Positions 1 to 8,060 of a DNA stretch of 64,000 nucleotides are shown here, piece by piece. A program made the translations under genes and the position numbers. The DNA is from Picosynechococcus sp. PCC 7117 (GTDB lineage Bacteria > Cyanobacteriota > Cyanobacteriia > Cyanobacteriales > MRBY01), in assembly GCF_001693275.1 (NCBI RefSeq), contig NZ_CP016482.1, positions 186,001 to 250,000 on the forward strand, in the 5' to 3' direction. Numbering within the stretch: position 1 is the first letter of the stretch; every line of letters starts with the position of its first letter. The notes under the pieces were generated by a model. The model saw only the letters and a list, made by a program, of their open reading frames with translations. It was not told the origin of the DNA and did no database searches.

Positions 1-548
1 AACGTAGACTCCATCCTGAATTGGCGGTATTTGCCACAAATGGTCGACAAATCCTGATGGCATTCGACCAAGACCGTAAACAAAGCACGATTCAAAATGT
101 ACGCCGTGATTTAGTGCGAACAGGTGAACTTTTCGAGGAAGCAGGCTGCAAAGTTTCAGTTTTGAAATGGCAGTCCCACGAAGGCAAAGGCATCGATGAT
201 TTGATTGTGAAGCAAGGTGTAGAGAGATTTTCAGACGTCTTAAACCATGCCATCCCATTAACTTGGGAAGCTGACAAGCACTATCGCAATGAGTATCTCA
301 AACTGAGGAATTATCTGCTCAAAACCCAAGGACAGGGACGGAAGTTAACCGAACTGATGATTGATATGGCGATCTCCTACACCGCGCACTCCCAAGACAG
401 AACCAAAATCCTGCACCAGAGCAACACCCTCGAAGCACGGCGAAAGCAAGGTATTCCTGAAGATGTCAAAAGCTATCAAGTCCAGATAGAGCAGGAATTA
501 CAGCGTCTACAGCAAAAATTGAAACCTAAGCGAAGACAGGAGGTGTAA
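1..548 (+). CDS. C-terminal part of a DUF3854/Toprim-like plasmid protein (partial)
   Basis: The frame is open to the window edge (it reads from base 3), so only the end of the gene is present. The visible stretch FATNGRQILMAFDQD and the later GKGIDDLIV resemble the Toprim-like fold of DUF3854 proteins, large primase- or helicase-like proteins common on cyanobacterial plasmids. The acidic DQD and the Asp pair in GIDD would be the metal-site residues of such a domain. A basic, glutamine-rich tail follows. Family assignment is by motif pattern only; role in plasmid DNA replication is inferred from the family. Confidence 0.65.
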   Translation, partial: RRLHPELAVFATNGRQILMAFDQDRKQSTIQNVRRDLVRTGELFEEAGCKVSVLKWQSHEGKGIDDLIVKQGVERFSDVLNHAIPLTWEADKHYRNEYLKLRNYLLKTQGQGRKLTELMIDMAISYTAHSQDRTKILHQSNTLEARRKQGIPEDVKSYQVQIEQELQRLQQKLKPKRRQEV

Positions 549-635
549 GTAGGGGCAATCTCGTTTCGATTATTTCGTTTATAATATGGAGTTGTAATCT
601 GTGCAAAAAATGCGTAGAAAACATAGGTAAAAAAC

Positions 636-1049
636 ATGACAATTACCGCCAATGTTTTGGGTACTGTAGTACCAACTCAAGCCGAAACACAGCTTGCAAT
701 GGAATCCAGTCATCAATTGTTGATGCTTCTAAAGAATAGAGAATTAGAAGCTCACCCCTGCAATTACAGGCTGCATATCCAAATAAGTGAAGGAAACGAA
801 GAGCGGATCGACATTCCTTCAGGTGCTTTTCGCCTATTGCAAGAGATTTTGGTGCAGATGGCGGGTGGCAATGCAGTCACATTGATACCGATCCATGCAG
901 AATTAACAACCCAAGAAGCCGCTGATATCTTGAATGTCTCCCGTCCTTTCTTGATTAAGTTAATCGAGAATCAGGAAATGCCCTATCGAAAAGTAGGAAC
1001 CCATCGTCGGATTTTGTTTAAAGATGTGATGGATTATAAGCAAAAATAG
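636..1049 (+). CDS. Excisionase-type HTH antitoxin, frameshifted near its end
   Basis: The C-terminal half (TTQEAADILNVSRPFLIKLI) is a MerR/excisionase-type helix-turn-helix as found in antitoxins paired with PIN toxins. The frame stops at TAG 1047. A -1 shift at the A run 1042-1046 opens a frame reading KIDSQRMQALDELTQEAQ and ending in GLGY at TGA 1115-1117, which is the usual tail of this antitoxin family. The full-length version would overlap the toxin start by four bases (TTGA), a normal arrangement for such pairs. So either one A has been lost or slippage makes the full protein. A TATAAT-like box lies at 580-585. Confidence 0.8.
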   Translation: MTITANVLGTVVPTQAETQLAMESSHQLLMLLKNRELEAHPCNYRLHIQISEGNEERIDIPSGAFRLLQEILVQMAGGNAVTLIPIHAELTTQEAADILNVSRPFLIKLIENQEMPYRKVGTHRRILFKDVMDYKQK

Positions 1050-1117
1050 ATAGTCAAAGGATGCAAGCACTGGATGAGCTAACTCAAGAAGCTCAGGAAC
1101 TAGGATTGGGATATTGA
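1043..1117 (+). other. Out-of-frame antitoxin tail
   Basis: This is the shifted 3' part of the preceding antitoxin. It encodes the conserved tail IDSQR...LDELTQEAQELGLGY, which normally contacts the toxin. It is reached only by a -1 shift at the A run 1042-1046 or if an A was lost from that run. Confidence 0.7.
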
Positions 1118-1689
1118 TTGCCAACAATTTCACTGCACTAATCGATGCTTGTGTTCTGTACAAAGCACCTGTAAGAGATCTGCTGATGCGTTTAGCTGTA
1201 AAAGATTTGTATCGTGCAAAATGGACAAACGAAATTCATGATGAGTGGATCAGAAATCTGTTAAAAAATAGACCTGACATTGAAAAAAAACGCCTAGAAA
1301 GAACAAGAGACTTGATGAATAGTCATATTCGAGATTGTTTAGTTGATGGCTATCAGGAACTGATTGAATCATTAGAGTTGCCAGATAAAGGCGATCGCCA
1401 CGTATTAGCAGCAGCAATTTGTGCAAGAGCAGATGTGATTGTGACTTGTAATGAGTTAGATTTTCCGTCGCAAAACATTAAAAAATATGGAATTGAAGTA
1501 CAAAATCCAGATGTATTTATCAGCCATTTGATAGATTTAGACCCTTTGGTCGTTTGTGATGTAGTGAGAACATTACGAGAAAGTCTAAAGAATCCGCCCC
1601 GTAGTATTAATGATTTACTCGCAGGATATAAAGGTCAAGGTTTAACTCGAACAGTACAAGCACTGGAGAAGTATAGCGAATTACTGTAG
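1114..1689 (+). CDS. PIN-domain ribonuclease toxin (VapC-like)
   Basis: A 191-residue PIN-domain protein, expected to cleave RNA and to be held in check by the preceding HTH antitoxin. The acidic catalytic set is visible: Asp11 in ALIDACVLY, the Glu in TNEIHDEW, the Asp in KGDRHVLAAA and the Asp in TCNELDFP. The start used is TTG at 1114, which overlaps the frameshifted antitoxin stop (TTGA), so the two genes were translationally coupled. A run of LKNPPRSINDLLAGYKGQGL near the end is typical of this long PIN subgroup. With the antitoxin frame broken, how the toxin is controlled is unclear. Confidence 0.85.
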   Translation: MIANNFTALIDACVLYKAPVRDLLMRLAVKDLYRAKWTNEIHDEWIRNLLKNRPDIEKKRLERTRDLMNSHIRDCLVDGYQELIESLELPDKGDRHVLAAAICARADVIVTCNELDFPSQNIKKYGIEVQNPDVFISHLIDLDPLVVCDVVRTLRESLKNPPRSINDLLAGYKGQGLTRTVQALEKYSELL

Positions 1690-1707
1690 CAATAAATCTC
1701 AGAAACT

Positions 1708-1905
1708 CTATATTTTAGAAAAATGTTGATCTAACTTATCGAGTAAGGCTAAAGCACGGGGTAAATTAGCTGTACTAGCTAACATTTTAAACCGAATTTT
1801 TGCCTTGATTGTACCTAGTTTAATATCAGAAATATTGTCCATAAATGTATAAAAATAAATCTTTATTCTTGTGCCAAGATAGCGCATCAATAGAATTTTT
1901 GCCAA
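1708..1905 (-). CDS. Small hypothetical protein
   Basis: A 65-codon reading frame downstream of the leftward terminator. Its C-terminal half (LASTANLPRALALLDKLDQH) looks protein-like but I recognise no family, and no clear ribosome binding site is present. It may be a remnant. Confidence 0.22.
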   Translation of the reverse strand: MAKILLMRYLGTRIKIYFYTFMDNISDIKLGTIKAKIRFKMLASTANLPRALALLDKLDQHFSKI

Positions 1906-1930
1906 AAAAAAGGCATCCTCGAAGATGCCA
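1904..1930 (-). terminator. Rho-independent terminator of the leftward transfer operon
   Basis: Read on the minus strand: a perfect six-pair stem GGCATC/GATGCC with a TTCGAG loop, followed directly by eight T. It lies just after the last gene of the leftward operon. Confidence 0.88.
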
Positions 1931-1944
1931 AAGAAATTTAAAAA

Positions 1945-2136
1945 TCAACGCTGAAAAGGACATTCAAGGGGAGGAGATGTCCCAAAAGCCATCCGTAGAA
2001 AGGAACGATTAAGGACAAAACTCCCCGTTCCCTCGATGACCAGCAGACAGACCCAAAGCCAGCGACCTCGATAGAGGATAAATCCCATAAACGAGATCAG
2101 TTTGTGAGCAAAATAGATAAGGGCAAATGCTTCCAT
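1945..2136 (-). CDS. Small membrane protein of the transfer operon
   Basis: A 63-residue, hydrophobic, aromatic-rich protein with one or two membrane segments (ALIYFAHKLISFMGFILY, then LWVCLLVIEGTG). It starts three bases after the stop of the upstream gene and is followed by the operon terminator, which supports translation as the last cistron. I recognise no family; a small accessory part of the secretion channel is a guess from position. Confidence 0.6.
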   Translation of the reverse strand: MEAFALIYFAHKLISFMGFILYRGRWLWVCLLVIEGTGSFVLNRSFLRMAFGTSPPLECPFQR

Positions 2137-2139
2137 GAT

Positions 2140-3234
2140 CTATGCCTTCTGAATCTGCGAACGGTGGCTAGGTGGGTGATTTTCCACTGAAGCCGATTGA
2201 GGAAGCAGCTTCTGGGTTTGTCCATAGTATTCATGGGCTTGTTGGACAAAACTCTGGAGAATGTTCATGTCCTTCGGGGTTGCAGAGGTCGGTGTAATTT
2301 TTTGATTGTCAGCCTTGCGGGTTAAATTCACGCCACCGTCAGGGGTGATTTGCCAAGAAATAGCGTTGGTTTGAAAAGTTTTAGTGCCGTCTTGAGCGAC
2401 CTCCACCTCGCCAATTTTTTCCATTTGACTGACAACGACCTTGACCGCAGGTTCAACAAAATTTTGCATAAAAACCGTGGCTGCCTGTTGTCCAGTATGG
2501 CTCAGGGTTTGATGGATTTGTTGCTTGACCTGGTTGTGGGTTTGCTTAAACTTCTGGGAGGCAGTGACAGAAAACTGATTTGCTAAACCACGCAGTTTAT
2601 CGGCAACCATATTGCGCTGCTGATTAAACCAGTCACCAACCCGTTGATTCGGAGTATGAACCGGGGTGGGATTAAAGGGACGGCTTTTCACCAAATTATC
2701 CAACCGTGCTTGCAGCTCATGAAGTTTTTCATTCGTTACATGGAGTTGATTTTGCAGATCATCAAACTGTTCCTGGGAGACAGGCGAGGCACTTTCCGGT
2801 TCCGCCGTTGCAGTGGACGTAGTTTCAGATGAAGATGATACTGTATCATCAGGCATTCTAGGCACGACAGTTTCAGCTTGGAAATGAGACAGTATGTTCT
2901 TGGCAATCTGTCCTTCTTTACTCTTAAATAAGAGGGTATTCTTCTTGTCAAGAATGCGCACAGAACCGGAATTTTTCTGAGGCGAAAAAGCTTCCCTGAG
3001 AGTTTTGGTCTCTTTCGGGGTGAGTTTAGAGCGCTTGCCATTTCCGCCAACAGCACCATCATAAATTTTCTTAGAACCGACCCGAATAGTGATCTCTTGA
3101 TCATTTTTCATGCCCAATTGAAGGAGCTTTTGGAGAAATTGATCAAGGGCAGATAGAGTCAGTTGAGTTGCTTCAACGGAACTGTTGGTAATGTCACGGG
3201 CAGATTGCTGATCACTAGATTGTTGAATATCCAT
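2140..3234 (-). CDS. Hypothetical coiled-coil protein of the transfer operon
   Basis: 364 residues from ATG 3234, chosen over the upstream TTG 3261 because a GAGGAAT box lies about six bases before it. The N-terminal third has a compact segment (ITIRVGSKKIYDG ... LTPKETKTLREAF ... SVRILDKKNTLLF), followed by an acidic Ser/Thr linker, a coiled coil (EEQFDDLQ-like heptads in the 160-195 region) and a Gln-rich amphipathic region. No signal peptide. Position between the coupling ATPase and the terminator suggests a cytoplasmic conjugation accessory, perhaps acting on DNA or relaxase. I do not recognise the family. Confidence 0.7.
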   Translation of the reverse strand: MDIQQSSDQQSARDITNSSVEATQLTLSALDQFLQKLLQLGMKNDQEITIRVGSKKIYDGAVGGNGKRSKLTPKETKTLREAFSPQKNSGSVRILDKKNTLLFKSKEGQIAKNILSHFQAETVVPRMPDDTVSSSSETTSTATAEPESASPVSQEQFDDLQNQLHVTNEKLHELQARLDNLVKSRPFNPTPVHTPNQRVGDWFNQQRNMVADKLRGLANQFSVTASQKFKQTHNQVKQQIHQTLSHTGQQAATVFMQNFVEPAVKVVVSQMEKIGEVEVAQDGTKTFQTNAISWQITPDGGVNLTRKADNQKITPTSATPKDMNILQSFVQQAHEYYGQTQKLLPQSASVENHPPSHRSQIQKA

Positions 3235-3270
3235 AGATTCCTCAAAAATAAAGTCAAACAAAAATCGAGA

Positions 3271-3666
3271 CTATTGTTTTAAAGCCTTGAGTAAACAAGA
3301 CATTTGAGCAGCGGGAGATAATAAAATATCGGGTAATAAACAGCCACCTAAAGTGTCAAGAATGAGTTCGCCATGGACTTGGACATAACGGGGAATTTCG
3401 TCGATGACGAGGACAAAGGTGGAAGTCGTGCGATCGCCAAGAAAGTCAGGATCAATGTAGGCCAGACGGCCATCTTGAATCATCAAGCAGGTATCATCTG
3501 CACCATTGGCGTAGATCTCAACGAATTCAGGCAGGTAACCGTCAGGTAGCGGTTCAGCGTCCCAACCTTGACCTGTGAGTAAACCGAGGGATTCAGAAAA
3601 ATCGACCTTGGCGCGGATTACTTCTGGAAGGTCGTCAATGAGTTTTTGGTCGGAATCCATAAGCAT
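3271..3666 (-). CDS. Hypothetical protein of the transfer operon
   Basis: 131 residues from ATG 3666, which has a GAGG box about nine bases upstream; ATG 3660 is an alternative. Acidic, soluble, no obvious membrane segment. Segments such as EVIRAKVDFSESLGLLTG and YLPEFVEIYANGADD suggest a small folded domain. Its upstream gap (3667-3771) carries a motif shared with the promoter region of the second transfer operon, so this gene may begin a separate transcript. No family recognised. Confidence 0.65.
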   Translation of the reverse strand: MLMDSDQKLIDDLPEVIRAKVDFSESLGLLTGQGWDAEPLPDGYLPEFVEIYANGADDTCLMIQDGRLAYIDPDFLGDRTTSTFVLVIDEIPRYVQVHGELILDTLGGCLLPDILLSPAAQMSCLLKALKQ

Positions 3667-3739
3667 GGGAGAGTACCTCAAAGTATTGGTATAAAGGCAA
3701 AAACTGCCTTCTATGGAGTAAGAGAAAAAAGGGGCGAAA

Positions 3740-3771
3740 ATTCGGATAAAGTTGCAAAATAAATTTCGAGA
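3740..3771 (-). promoter_or_regulatory. Motif shared by the two type IV secretion operons (copy 1)
   Basis: The stretch beginning ATTCGGATAAAGTTGCAAAA and ending TTTCGAGA is almost repeated at 26971-27004, upstream of the VirB2-like gene. Both copies lie in front of a leftward transfer gene. A shared promoter or operator is inferred. Confidence 0.5.
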
Positions 3772-5619
3772 TCAGAAAACAGCGGCGAGTAAGTCGGCGG
3801 TTTCTGGGGCATCAATCGCCCGAAAAGCTTGGGCATCTTGACGCAGTTGATCGAGGTCAATTTCTTTACTGGTAGGTGTTTTCGCTTGGGGAAGATCCGG
3901 ACAGATCTCTTGATAGGCAGAAATTAGAGCGAGATCACGTTTGATAAAATCTCGCTGGGTGAAGTGGGGCAATGCCGTCTTTAAAAACTGCTGCTTGAGG
4001 GTTTCCCAGTCGGCAGTGGATTCCTTAAACGCCTTGAGATCATGCTCTGGAATAATGATGGTTTGGATCAGAGGAATGCGGGAACCCTGGCGATCGCCGA
4101 TCCCCCGATTCCAGATAATCGCTTTCCCCTGGGAGAGTTGCAGAATTTCACTGGGGTCGATGATAGCAACGGATTGCTTATGCTCCGTATTACTGGTGGA
4201 ATTGCCGCCCTTTTGCCGAGATCGCCCTCTGGTGTCGAACTCCACATCCCGATTGCCGACCGATTTCGAGTATTTTTCCGCATCGGCAATGTCATTCGCT
4301 TGAAACACCAATTGCGTCGCACAGGCTTTGAGTAAACGACTTGCCCCATCTTTGCCATAGCGTTTTTCAAGGACTTCAGGAAATTGCACCCCGATTGCCA
4401 TCACCAGACCCGCCGAACGGTGAATATTCGGCCAGTCTTCCGCCGAAGGGAGATAGATTTGGGAAATCTCATCCAGCCAGAGTAAAAAAGGACGTTGACG
4501 TGGCTTGAGCAAATTACGGTTTGTGAGAAGGTGGATCACCGTTGCCAAAATCGGGTTCACAATCTCGCCCCGTTCCGCATCACTGCCACAGATGAGGATT
4601 TTGCGTTCATCTAAATCCAGCGGAATCGTCGTTTTTCCACAGATGGCAGGCAAAAGATCTGGCATCAATAAGCCACTCAAAAGATTGGCAAAAGTCGCCT
4701 TGATGCTGCCATAGGTTTCCTCAACGCCAAAGACATCGACCACCGCATCAAACACCATGCGAATCGCCTCTGGTTGCGCGTCTACAATAGCCTGCAGTTG
4801 GTTACTCGGCAGGCGTGTCAAGGTGCGACACATCACCAGATCAGGGCAGTCCGTTTGTTTCGCCAGCAGCATCACCCCCGCCAAAAAAGAAGTCGTCGCC
4901 TCCGTGAAAAAGGGATTGGAACCCCCCTTCAAAGCCTGGGGATTTAAGTTCAGGTAAAGGACTTTGGCAATTTGTCGCGCCATCGCCGCATCTTCTGGGT
5001 GACGAATAAAATCGAGAACATTGCAGCAGAGCGATTCCGGTTTACCAGGGGCAAATAAGCCGACCTCATAGTTCAAACGCTTGGCATAGCCTGCAATCAA
5101 CGCCGTGGGAGCGGGATCTTCTGGGGAATGGGTGGAATATTTGATGTCGAAATACAGTCCCGGAATGCCCTGGGCCAAACCCGACAAAAAGAGAGGATTT
5201 AAGGCCGAAAAACTTTTTCCTGAACCCGCACCACCGAGAACAGAAATGCCAGAGGTACAGTCGCTGAGATAAAGGGTTTGCGGGTCATAGCAGAGATCGA
5301 TGGACCATTTTCCCTTTTGACAATGAAAAACTGACCCTTTCGGCGTGCCAACCCAAAGCCCAACATCGGCTCGTTTCGTTGCTTGAACCTGCTTTAACGT
5401 TCGCAATGCGCCATTTTTGACCTGTTGCGGTGTGGCGAGTTTACCCTTGCCGAGACTGGCAGATTTGCGGCGATCGCCCTTAAAGTTCATGAAGGCTAAT
5501 AAAACTCCACAACCTAGCAATAGTAAGCCAAGCGGCGAAAAAATCAGCTCACTCACATAGACGTTAAGGTCGGGTTGGGGAGTCGGAGAAGGCGGGTGGT
5601 TTGTCTGCAGGTTGGACAT
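3772..5619 (-). CDS. virD4: Type IV coupling ATPase (VirD4/TraG-like)
   Basis: A 615-residue inner-membrane ATPase that would bring the relaxase-DNA complex to the secretion channel. One membrane segment lies at about residues 26-45 (FSPLGLLLLGCGVLLAF). The Walker A motif GGAGSGKS is at 129-136 and Walker B PFLLWLDE at 377-384, followed by a TraM-recognition-like stretch (DWPNIHRSAGLVMAIGVQFP). Length is usual for the family. The gene overlaps the end of the upstream gene by 56 bases. It is the ATPase of the leftward operon whose other members are VirB6-, VirB8-, VirB9- and VirB10-like. Confidence 0.9.
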   Translation of the reverse strand: MSNLQTNHPPSPTPQPDLNVYVSELIFSPLGLLLLGCGVLLAFMNFKGDRRKSASLGKGKLATPQQVKNGALRTLKQVQATKRADVGLWVGTPKGSVFHCQKGKWSIDLCYDPQTLYLSDCTSGISVLGGAGSGKSFSALNPLFLSGLAQGIPGLYFDIKYSTHSPEDPAPTALIAGYAKRLNYEVGLFAPGKPESLCCNVLDFIRHPEDAAMARQIAKVLYLNLNPQALKGGSNPFFTEATTSFLAGVMLLAKQTDCPDLVMCRTLTRLPSNQLQAIVDAQPEAIRMVFDAVVDVFGVEETYGSIKATFANLLSGLLMPDLLPAICGKTTIPLDLDERKILICGSDAERGEIVNPILATVIHLLTNRNLLKPRQRPFLLWLDEISQIYLPSAEDWPNIHRSAGLVMAIGVQFPEVLEKRYGKDGASRLLKACATQLVFQANDIADAEKYSKSVGNRDVEFDTRGRSRQKGGNSTSNTEHKQSVAIIDPSEILQLSQGKAIIWNRGIGDRQGSRIPLIQTIIIPEHDLKAFKESTADWETLKQQFLKTALPHFTQRDFIKRDLALISAYQEICPDLPQAKTPTSKEIDLDQLRQDAQAFRAIDAPETADLLAAVF

Positions 5620-6103
5620 TGTCTGGAATCTCGATTTCTAGATTTTTTAGAGCTTGATAACGGTCAGCGGGCATGTACAAAATTTCGTCAGACGCTTGGG
5701 CGAAGACTGCAAAACCCGCCTCAAATTCTTCCTTGCCGCCCAGGGCGTCGATCTTGTGTTGCCAAAGTTGTTCATTGAGGGCGATCGCCGCTTCGGGATT
5801 GATATATCTGCTAAAGGGATAATCACTATCACTGGGCGGATTCAAACGACTACAAATGTCATTTTGAACAGTGACCAAAATCCCTTCAGGATGATGCCCA
5901 TGGTCGTCAACATCAGTTGCCTGAATCACTTGATATTGTTGGTATTCCGCAAGAATGATGAAGGGTTCAGGGAGGCAACTACTTTGATAGGGGCGATCGC
6001 CAGAGTCGGAACGGACGGAGAGCATCACCCCCAAAAAACCCATGAGCATGAGAACACAACAAAAAAGGAGGGAGTGCCTTTTAAAAAGATTAGAAATTGA
6101 CAT
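5564..6103 (-). CDS. Exported hypothetical protein of the transfer operon
   Basis: 179 residues from ATG 6103, which overlaps the end of the M23 peptidase gene by 14 bases; an earlier start at 6154 would overlap more. The N terminus is basic then hydrophobic (NLFKRHSLLFCCVLMLMGFLGVML), so it is probably exported or membrane-anchored. The rest is soluble and ends in a Pro-rich tail that is encoded in the overlap with the VirD4 gene. Two cysteines (SSCLPEP, NDICSRL) could form a disulfide. No family recognised; position suggests a periplasmic transfer component. Confidence 0.65.
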   Translation of the reverse strand: MSISNLFKRHSLLFCCVLMLMGFLGVMLSVRSDSGDRPYQSSCLPEPFIILAEYQQYQVIQATDVDDHGHHPEGILVTVQNDICSRLNPPSDSDYPFSRYINPEAAIALNEQLWQHKIDALGGKEEFEAGFAVFAQASDEILYMPADRYQALKNLEIEIPDNVQPADKPPAFSDSPTRP

Positions 6104-8060
6104 AGTTACGAGGATTGAGAGGAGAACCAAAGCGATCGCCATCACGGACTTCAAAATGGAGGTGTGCCCCTGTGCTGCCGCCCGTGGAACCCTCCAAGCC
6201 GATCAATTGACCTTTTTTGACCGTCTGGTTTTGATTGATTTTTTGGGTAGTCATGTGGGCATAGCGAGTAAAAAGATTGTTCTGATGCTTGAGGATCACC
6301 ACATTGCCATAGCCTGATTCCCAGCCCACATAGGTGGCCATACCGCAGTCCGCCGCGAGGATTGATGATCCCATCCCTGCACTGACATCAATGCCCGCAT
6401 GGAGTCGCCACGTGCCATAAATCGGGTGGAGACGATTACCCATCTCACTAGTGACCACACCTTTCGAAGGACGTTGCATTTTACCGCCCCCGCAAGAACC
6501 GCCAAAAAAGCAATCTTTGAGCGCTGCCTGATAATCAGAAGCTTTGTGGGCAAGGGTTATAGTCTGTTCTGAGGGTAAATTTAGGGCTGTGCCAACCCCA
6601 AAAAAATCAACTTTGGTGGCAGTAATGAATTGTTTTAATTCAGGGATCATCGTCTGCATAGATGTGCTGTGATGGGAAAGGAGGTAGGCGATCGCATAAG
6701 CAGTTTGGGATTCAGTGAGATTGAGCGTTTCCGCCTGTTCCAATAGCGAGGGCAAGCGGGATGCGACCCCAGAACGTTGGGCAGGGGGAAGCGTTTGAAG
6801 TATTTTTTGCAAGCAATCATCGTCATTGTCATCGGGGGACACCGCATCGCCGTATTGGGCCTGGGCCGCTTGCAGTTGCGCCTGAACCGAGTCTGGGACA
6901 CTCACCTGGGGATTAGGAAGAGCTTGTTGATTATCAAAACCCAGAAAAATGCCGTCTTTTTCCTTAGCGTGAAACAGTGACCACGGGCCAAAAATAAAGG
7001 GTGTACAACCAAGATCAAGCAATCCTTTTTGACAAAACCTTGTGGACAAACCAAACTCCGCTGTTCCCGCAGTTTCATCGGTATCCATCAAAATCAGCTT
7101 AAATTCTGAGCCGAGCATCCGTCCTGTGGGTTCCAAGCTGCCGAACGCTTGACCCAGTAAGCCAGAACCGCCTGGCACCATTTGCCCACCTGTCTCTGAA
7201 TCGCCACCTTTGATCCAGCGATCGCCCCGATGTTTTTGATCTGAGAGTTCGATGTAGGCGCAGCGTTCCTGTTGGCAAGGATAACGAAACCCGACTTTAG
7301 TACTGCCGGAAATGGGTTGAAAGGTTGCATTTGACTCCCCTGCTCCCCAAACAATGTCCAAGGTGGCGATCGCCGAGGGAGATAGGATGCCCAAGTCAGC
7401 GAGGGGAATAAGATCCAGACCAGGAATATCCTTGAGAGGAATCCCCTGCCAGCCTGTAAATGCCTTGAGGGACGTTTCCGCCAAGCTGGGAATATCTGCC
7501 ACCGAAAAAGTTGATAAATTAGGAATTTGAGTGAGGGGCAGTTGGGCGATCGCCGGATTGTTCAGCAATGTCCCAAGATTGTCAGACAGAACATCCTGTA
7601 TTCCTTCATTTATCTGACTTGTAACCAAATCCGCTAAGGGAGGAATATCGGTTAAAGGCAGGCTGTTGATCGTCGGTAATGCCTCAGCCAAAGAACCTAA
7701 AGATTGTTGGGTGAAATGGGAAAAAGTTGACAAGGCAATATCTTGTAAATCAAGCTGTGCCAGGGATGCAATTTGCAGTGGCGATAAATCTGCAATTCCC
7801 GTATTCGCCATATCCCCCAGGGTAAAAATATCCGTCAGGCGATCGCCCGCTTGAATCTGTTTATCGAGGGAATACCCCACCTGCTCCGATAAACCTGTAT
7901 CAACCGGATAGAAAGCACTGGTTTGAATCGGCGGCAAATCAGCCCAGCGTAACGTTTCTAGATTGATCGTCGGTGCAGAAGTCGCGGCGCTGCGGGAGCC
8001 CCAGCCAAAACTCAGCAGCAATATTAAGACCAGGGAGACCCAAAGAAATGGCAATTTCAT
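6090..8060 (-). CDS. Exported M23-family peptidoglycan endopeptidase of the transfer system
   Basis: 656 residues. An N-terminal signal peptide (FLWVSLVLILLLSFGWG) is followed by leucine/proline-rich short repeats of the form L-x-D-I-P-x-L (about residues 30-235), a middle domain, and a C-terminal M23 domain. Zn ligands are visible: HAGID (His, Asp) and GAHLHFEV (HxH). Such enzymes cut peptide cross-links in the cell wall, and here the protein probably replaces the VirB1-type lytic transglycosylase to let the channel cross peptidoglycan. It overlaps the upstream gene by four bases (ATGA). The repeat section may bind other channel parts. Confidence 0.88.
   Translation of the reverse strand: MKLPFLWVSLVLILLLSFGWGSRSAATSAPTINLETLRWADLPPIQTSAFYPVDTGLSEQVGYSLDKQIQAGDRLTDIFTLGDMANTGIADLSPLQIASLAQLDLQDIALSTFSHFTQQSLGSLAEALPTINSLPLTDIPPLADLVTSQINEGIQDVLSDNLGTLLNNPAIAQLPLTQIPNLSTFSVADIPSLAETSLKAFTGWQGIPLKDIPGLDLIPLADLGILSPSAIATLDIVWGAGESNATFQPISGSTKVGFRYPCQQERCAYIELSDQKHRGDRWIKGGDSETGGQMVPGGSGLLGQAFGSLEPTGRMLGSEFKLILMDTDETAGTAEFGLSTRFCQKGLLDLGCTPFIFGPWSLFHAKEKDGIFLGFDNQQALPNPQVSVPDSVQAQLQAAQAQYGDAVSPDDNDDDCLQKILQTLPPAQRSGVASRLPSLLEQAETLNLTESQTAYAIAYLLSHHSTSMQTMIPELKQFITATKVDFFGVGTALNLPSEQTITLAHKASDYQAALKDCFFGGSCGGGKMQRPSKGVVTSEMGNRLHPIYGTWRLHAGIDVSAGMGSSILAADCGMATYVGWESGYGNVVILKHQNNLFTRYAHMTTQKINQNQTVKKGQLIGLEGSTGGSTGAHLHFEVRDGDRFGSPLNPRNYVNF

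Noticed and set aside
2736-3104. 122-codon minus-strand ORF overlapping the coiled-coil transfer protein
   Set aside because: Same strand but another frame; Arg/Leu-rich shadow of the real gene.
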